From the NCBI RefSeq assembly GCF_030690725.1, contig NZ_JAUYGD010000044.1:62001-126000 (forward strand): a stretch of 64,000 nt of DNA, in the 5' to 3' direction. This document shows positions 60,892 to 64,000 of the stretch, piece after piece. How positions within the stretch are numbered: the first letter of the stretch is position 1; the number at the start of each line of letters is the position of its first letter. A program made the translations under genes and the position numbers. Under the pieces are notes generated by a model, which saw nothing but the letters and a program-made list of their open reading frames with translations, was not told the origin of the DNA and did no database searches. Origin of the DNA: Pseudomonas sp. (GTDB taxonomy: Bacteria > Pseudomonadota > Gammaproteobacteria > Pseudomonadales > Pseudomonadaceae).

Positions 60892-61166
60892 CAGAGCACC
60901 ATATGGACGATACCGGTCGCGCGCAGGGCGCTGTTGATATCGCGCAGCTGGTCTTCACCGGTGGCCTCGATGTGCAGCTGCACAGTGGTGTATTTGCCAT
61001 TACTGCTCTGGCGCTCGGCCAGGGTGCTGAGATCGACCTTGGCATGCTTGCTAAGGATTTCGATCACCATGTCCTTGTAATTGGCACCACTGTCGCCCAC
61101 CACCTTGATCGGGTAGTTGGCGCAAGGGAATTCGATTTTGTGTGATTTGACGTCAGGTTGAGTCAT
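60891..61166 (-). CDS. ybeD: DUF493 protein YbeD
   Basis: This 91-residue YbeD/DUF493 protein ([44 protein letters not shown]) has an ACT-like fold. It is a conserved partner of dacA and lipB in gene order; a regulatory link to lipoate synthesis has been proposed but not shown. The start was chosen at the conserved N-terminus; a 53-codon extension was rejected. Confidence 0.93.
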   Translation of the reverse strand: MTQPDVKSHKIEFPCANYPIKVVGDSGANYKDMVIEILSKHAKVDLSTLAERQSSNGKYTTVQLHIEATGEDQLRDINSALRATGIVHMVL

Positions 61167-61239
61167 GGCAGTAACGGCCTCGTAAGCCGTGGCAACAACA
61201 ACGCCCCTGCGGGTCGGCAGGGGTGTGCTGGTCACGCTA

Positions 61240-62415
61240 TCAGTTGAACAATCCGAAGAAGAACAGGCTGATGCTATCCCACAGGCGGCGGAAGAAACTA
61301 CCTTCCTCAACGGCCTCAAGGGCAATCAGATCGGCGCTGTGCACCACTTCCTCACCCAGCTTCACTTCAACCTTGCCGATCACATCACCCTGGGCAATCG
61401 GGGCGGTGAGTTGCGGATTGAGGATCATCCCGGCCTGCAGTTTTTCCAGCTGGCCCTTCGGCAGGGTCAGGCTCAGGTCAGTGGCCAAGCCAGCCTTGAC
61501 CTGGCGCACGGTGCCTTTCCACACCTGGGCCTGAGCCAACTCCTGGCCTTGCTTGTAGAAGGTGCGGGTTTCGAAGAAGCGGAAGCCATAGGTCAGCAGC
61601 TTCTGGGTTTCCGCAGCACGGGCCGATTCGCTGACCGTGCCGAATACCGAGGTAATCATCCGCGCGCCATCACGTACGGCCGACGCCACCAGGCAATAGC
61701 CCGCTTCCTGAGTGTGGCCGGTCTTCAGCCCATCGACGGTCTTGTCGCGCCACAGCAGCAGGTTGCGATTGCCCTGCTTGATGTTGTTCCAGAGGAACTC
61801 CTTCTGCGCGTAGATCGCATAGTGTTCCTGATCTTCATTGATGATGGCGCGGGCCAGAATCGCCATATCGTGGGCGCTGGAGTAATGCTCCGGATGCGGC
61901 AGACCGGTGGCATTCATAAAGTGGCTGTTGCTCATGCCCAGACGCGCAGCGGTCTCGTTCATCATGTCGGCGAAGGCGTCTTCGCTGCCGGCGATGTACT
62001 CGGCCAGGGCGATACTGGCGTCGTTACCGGACTGGATGATCACGCCGTGCAGCAGGTCATCCACGGTGGCCTGGCTGTTCAGCGGCAGGAACATGGTCGA
62101 GCCACCGGAAGCCGCACCACCGGTACGCCAGGCGTGCTCGCTGATTGGCACCAGGTCCTGCTCACCGATCTTGCCCTTGCGAATTTCCAGGGTGGCGATG
62201 TAAGCCGTCATCAGCTTGGTCAGGCTGGCTGGCGGCAGACGCTGGTCACCGTTGTTTTCCACCAACACCTTGCCGCTGGCGGCATCCAGCAGCACATAGG
62301 ATTTGGCAGCCAACTGCGGCGCAGCAGGAATCACTTGCTGATTGGCCCAGGCAGTCGGTGCACTGAGCAGGAAAAGTGATAGGAAAATGCGTTGCGCAAA
62401 GCTGGTGATATTCAT
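61240..62415 (-). CDS. dacA: D-alanyl-D-alanine carboxypeptidase (PBP5/6 type)
   Basis: This 391-residue low-molecular-mass PBP has a signal peptide (about 1-24, ending TAWA), SxxK motif SLTK (S64-K67), SGN in QSGNDASIAL and KTG in DGLKTGHTQEAGYC. It has a C-terminal PBP5 beta domain and an amphipathic anchor at the end (RRLWDSISLFFFGLFN). It trims the terminal D-Ala of stem peptides. The homologue at this place in P. aeruginosa is called dacC. Confidence 0.95.
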   Translation of the reverse strand: MNITSFAQRIFLSLFLLSAPTAWANQQVIPAAPQLAAKSYVLLDAASGKVLVENNGDQRLPPASLTKLMTAYIATLEIRKGKIGEQDLVPISEHAWRTGGAASGGSTMFLPLNSQATVDDLLHGVIIQSGNDASIALAEYIAGSEDAFADMMNETAARLGMSNSHFMNATGLPHPEHYSSAHDMAILARAIINEDQEHYAIYAQKEFLWNNIKQGNRNLLLWRDKTVDGLKTGHTQEAGYCLVASAVRDGARMITSVFGTVSESARAAETQKLLTYGFRFFETRTFYKQGQELAQAQVWKGTVRQVKAGLATDLSLTLPKGQLEKLQAGMILNPQLTAPIAQGDVIGKVEVKLGEEVVHSADLIALEAVEEGSFFRRLWDSISLFFFGLFN

Positions 62416-62538
62416 CCGTCTCTCTAGATTGCTGATGGTCGAACAGGCCCAGTGGGCATAAGTTGCTGATCCCCCCGGCCAACCGTTGGCTGGCCGGAGT
62501 TGTTTGTTTAGTCCCGCAGAAGCAGCAGAAGTGCCCGG

Positions 62539-63543
62539 TCAGTCGGCCTTGACCAGGGTTGGCTCACCGAGATTGGCCAAGCGCACGCTATCCTGCAGCC
62601 GCTCAGCCTCGCTCTGGCTGCTCACCGGCCCCAGACGCACGCGGTGCAATATCTGCTGGTTGCGCACCACTGAGCTGACGAACACCGGGGCAGCCACCGT
62701 CTCGCTCAGCTTGGCCTTGAGGAGTTCCGCAGCGTCCGGATTGGCGAAGGCGGCCACTTGGAGATACAGGCCAGAGGCTCCGACTGAAGCGTTTTTTTTT
62801 GCGTCAATCTGCACGGGGAGCACCGCGGCGGCATGCTGCTGCGGGGGCGGCGAATACTGCTCAACCGGCTGCGCGATAGCCTGTGCAACCGGCTTGGCCT
62901 GAGCGACTTGCTGCGGCGCAGCCAATACCATAGGCACTGGACGGCCCTGCTGAGCCCACCATTCATGCGGGTCGATACCTTCGACCTTGACCCGCGCGGT
63001 GCCGCTTTCGGCATAGCCGAGCTTCTTCGCTGCAGCGAAAGACAGGTCGATGATCCGATCGGAATAGAACGGCCCGCGGTCGTTGACCCGCAGAATCGCG
63101 GTCTTGCCGTTTTCCAGGTTGGTTACGCGCACGTAGCTCGGCAGCGGCAGGGTTTTGTGTGCAGCGGTCATGCCGTACAGGTCGTAGGTTTCACCGTTGG
63201 CAGTGGCCTGGCCGTGGAACTTGGTGCCATACCAGGACGCCGGGCCAACCGCCTGATAGCGACGGGCATCGGGAATCGGGTAGTACTGCTTGCCAAACAC
63301 CGTGTAAGGGCTGGCCTTCACCGGGCCGTAATGCGGCATCGGCACGGCATCGGGAATCCGCGAAACGTCGACATCCCACCAAGGCGCGCCATCCTTGTGC
63401 GGACGGTTGAAATCACCCGGGCCGGAAATCGCCCCACCCTGCTGCACCGGTGCAACCGGCTGCGGCGCGCGGGTGGACGAGCAGCTGGCCAGCAGCAGCG
63501 CCAGGCTGCCATAAGCAGCCAATTTAAAAGGCAAACGCGACAT
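62539..63543 (-). CDS. rlpA: Septal lytic transglycosylase RlpA
   Basis: This 334-residue lipoprotein (LLASC, C21) has a DPBB domain (about 105-185; WYGTKFHGQATANGETYDLYGMTAAHKTLPLP, LRVNDRGPF) and a C-terminal SPOR domain (about 260-334) that binds denuded glycan at the septum. In P. aeruginosa RlpA cleaves glycan lacking stem peptides and is needed for daughter-cell separation. The ATG overlaps the upstream stop as TGATG, favoured over a TTG one codon upstream. A run of nine A on the coding strand lies between the DPBB and SPOR domains (62792-62800). Confidence 0.95.
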   Translation of the reverse strand: MSRLPFKLAAYGSLALLLASCSSTRAPQPVAPVQQGGAISGPGDFNRPHKDGAPWWDVDVSRIPDAVPMPHYGPVKASPYTVFGKQYYPIPDARRYQAVGPASWYGTKFHGQATANGETYDLYGMTAAHKTLPLPSYVRVTNLENGKTAILRVNDRGPFYSDRIIDLSFAAAKKLGYAESGTARVKVEGIDPHEWWAQQGRPVPMVLAAPQQVAQAKPVAQAIAQPVEQYSPPPQQHAAAVLPVQIDAKKNASVGASGLYLQVAAFANPDAAELLKAKLSETVAAPVFVSSVVRNQQILHRVRLGPVSSQSEAERLQDSVRLANLGEPTLVKAD

Positions 63544-64000
63544 CAATTCTTACCCCGTGCATCAACCAGCAACTCGGCCAGCTGATTGACCGCCATGGCA
63601 TACATCACACTGCGATTGTAGCGGGTGATCACAAAGAAGTTAGGCAGGCCCAGCCAGTGCTCGGCGCCGTCGGCACCTTCCAGACGGAAGGCAGTTACCG
63701 GCAAATCGTCTGCCAGCGGGTCGGCGCTGGTCCAGCCCAGCGCACGCAGCTCAGCGACATTCTTCACCGGGTCCAGACCCACTGTCAGGCCTTGTTCGGC
63801 CTGTGCGCCCTTGACGGTAGCGGCGCTAACCACCGGCTGGCCAGGCTGCCAGTGGTGACGCTTGAAGTAACTGGCAACGCTGCCGATGGCATCGGCCGGG
63901 TTGTTCCAGATATTGATATGGCCGTCACCGTCAAAGTCCACGGCGTAGGCGCGGAAGCTGCTCGGCATAAACTGCGGCAAGCCCATGGCACCGGCATAGG
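63543..64000 (-). CDS. sltB1: MltB-type lytic transglycosylase, C-terminal part (cut by window edge)
   Basis: The visible C-terminal 152 residues include YAGAMGLPQFMPSSFRAYAVDFDGDGHINIWNNPADAIGSVASYF and FFVITRYNRSVMYAMAVNQLAELL, the end of an SLT_3 catalytic domain without a peptidoglycan-binding domain. The start and catalytic glutamate are outside the window. The place directly upstream of rlpA matches sltB1 of P. aeruginosa (PA4001, from memory). It is coupled to rlpA through TGATG. Confidence 0.9.
   Translation of the reverse strand, partial: YAGAMGLPQFMPSSFRAYAVDFDGDGHINIWNNPADAIGSVASYFKRHHWQPGQPVVSAATVKGAQAEQGLTVGLDPVKNVAELRALGWTSADPLADDLPVTAFRLEGADGAEHWLGLPNFFVITRYNRSVMYAMAVNQLAELLVDARGKN

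Overview
The window is a chromosomal segment of a Pseudomonas species, probably outside the P. aeruginosa species itself. The evidence is the high GC content, the family content, and a gene order that follows two blocks I know from P. aeruginosa PAO1 (about PA4447-PA4506 and about PA3987-PA4001, from memory). No insertion sequence, prophage, CRISPR array or RNA gene was seen. Almost all DNA is core housekeeping sequence with tight operons. Novelty is confined to regulatory DNA, dispersed structured repeats, one locus with an atypical lipA, and a few unusual coding details.

Layout. Positions 1-7015 (minus strand): mlaFEDCB-ibaG-murA-hisG-hisD-hisC, covering phospholipid transport, a BolA protein, the first peptidoglycan step and histidine synthesis. 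Positions 7262-14397 (plus): kdsD-kdsC-lptC-lptA-lptB-rpoN-hpf-ptsN-rapZ-ptsO, which joins LPS Kdo synthesis and export to sigma-54 and the nitrogen PTS. Positions 14538-27717 (mostly minus): pmbA, tldD, a nitrilase-family amidase, yhdP, rng, maf and mreBCD, with darP (yjgA) on the plus strand. Positions 27984-31199 (plus): gatCAB. Positions 31270-37143: a small RlpA-like lipoprotein, a Ca/Na exchanger, a carboxymuconolactone decarboxylase-like protein, an AEC permease, the RoxSR redox two-component system and a SIMPL-domain protein.

Positions 37365-50025 hold a dipeptide uptake and breakdown locus: three DppA-type binding proteins, an OprD-family porin (OpdP), the DppBCDF ABC permease, an M24 peptidase (MdpA) and an XRE-cupin repressor (PsdR). 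Peptides would cross the outer membrane by OpdP, be captured by DppA paralogs, enter through DppBCDF and be cleaved by MdpA. The two control regions flanking psdR share a repeated 14-bp motif with near three-helical-turn spacing overlapping promoter elements, which is a strong candidate for the PsdR operator.

Positions 50056-64000 hold elyC (ydcF), a YbeL-type zinc-ribbon protein, leuS-lptE-holA, arfA (with an in-gene hairpin), an MltB-family lytic transglycosylase, a soluble PAS-PAS-chemoreceptor protein, lipA, and the minus-strand run mltB-rlpA-dacA-ybeD-lipB. The lipA gene is of a subtype unlike the usual gammaproteobacterial LipA and is convergent to lipB, which suggests replacement of the ancestral gene.

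I did not find a wholly new multi-gene system. The best leads are the PsdR motif pairs, a two-copy 78-nt element whose stems covary, the sigma-54-like site on the rpoN promoter, the mreC start without a normal start codon, and the lipA replacement.
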